Position numbers and translations under genes: made by a program
NCBI GenBank assembly: GCA_029250945.1
Contig: JAQXEG010000034.1
Coordinates: 62,001-126,000, forward strand
Direction of reading: 5' to 3'
DNA from: Yoonia sp.
GTDB taxonomy: Bacteria; Pseudomonadota; Alphaproteobacteria; Rhodobacterales; Rhodobacteraceae
Length of the DNA stretch: 64,000 nt
Part shown: positions 64,000-64,000 of the stretch, one piece after another
Layout of the letters: each line of letters starts with the position of its first letter
Numbering within the stretch: position 1 is the stretch's first letter
Notes under the pieces: generated by a model
What the model was told of the DNA's origin: nothing
Databases searched by the model: none
Seen by the model: only the letters and a program-made list of their open reading frames with translations

Positions 64000-64000
64000 G

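Noticed and set aside
1-64000. CRISPR arrays, toxin-antitoxin pairs, phage or insertion sequences
   Set aside because: No spaced direct repeats, transposase, integrase or phage structural gene seen on either strand.

Overview
The window looks like a chromosomal segment of a marine alphaproteobacterium of the Rhodobacteraceae (Roseobacter group). The case rests on protein type and gene order: a TIGR02300 acidic protein, DUF1285, DUF1523, a DUF4159/DUF58/MoxR cluster, a sucD-sucA-odhB-lpdA block, creatinase, and a dihydroxypropanesulfonate/sulfopyruvate (HpsN-ComDE) locus. I cannot name the genus from sequence alone. No stretch above 300 bp lacks a gene. I saw no insertion sequence, prophage, CRISPR array or rRNA; the only RNA gene seen is a tRNA-Ala(GGC).

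Layout. 0-6.6 kb: small heat-shock protein with a sigma32-type promoter, a secreted trypsin-like protease, glycolate oxidase glcDEF, a DUF599 membrane protein and a frameshifted periplasmic gene. 6.6-15.1 kb: a leftward MoxR-DUF58-DUF4159-membrane protein operon, then DUF1285, hydroxypyruvate isomerase and a thioredoxin-like pseudogene. 15.3-31.9 kb: an N-methyl/amide catabolic block (DgcA/StcD-like flavin demethylase, FAD amine oxidase-like protein, hydantoinase HyuA/HyuB, LysR regulator, aminotransferase, ornithine cyclodeaminase-like protein, succinate-semialdehyde dehydrogenase, alpha/beta hydrolase, P1 peptidase, cupin, creatinase). Several of these fit chemistry that converges on sarcosine. 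32-38.5 kb: L,D-transpeptidase, small envelope proteins, tandem aldehyde dehydrogenase, deoC and rpe. 38.6-43 kb: two badly damaged genes flanking a uracil/xanthine permease.

43-51 kb: an IlvD/Edd dehydratase and FAH hydrolase pair, then a LacI regulator with a beta-hydroxyacid dehydrogenase, divergent from hpsN-adh-comD-comE. Two LacI-type palindromes lie in the divergent promoter. 51-58 kb: FAD dehydrogenase, MBL hydrolase, tRNA-Ala, TIGR02300 protein, metallopeptidase, GntR regulator. 56-64 kb: lpdA, MAPEG and small membrane proteins, odhB, sucA, an orphan ORF of lower GC, and sucD.

The most striking theme is gene decay without mobile elements. Five loci carry nonsense codons, frameshifts or deletions, and two of these appear to be chimeras joining the remains of unrelated genes. 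Two kinds of short palindromic repeat recur between genes. I did not find an obviously new defence or mobile system; the best biological leads are the sarcosine-directed block, the LacI-controlled sulfonate locus, the fusion pseudogenes and the orphan gene inside the suc region.
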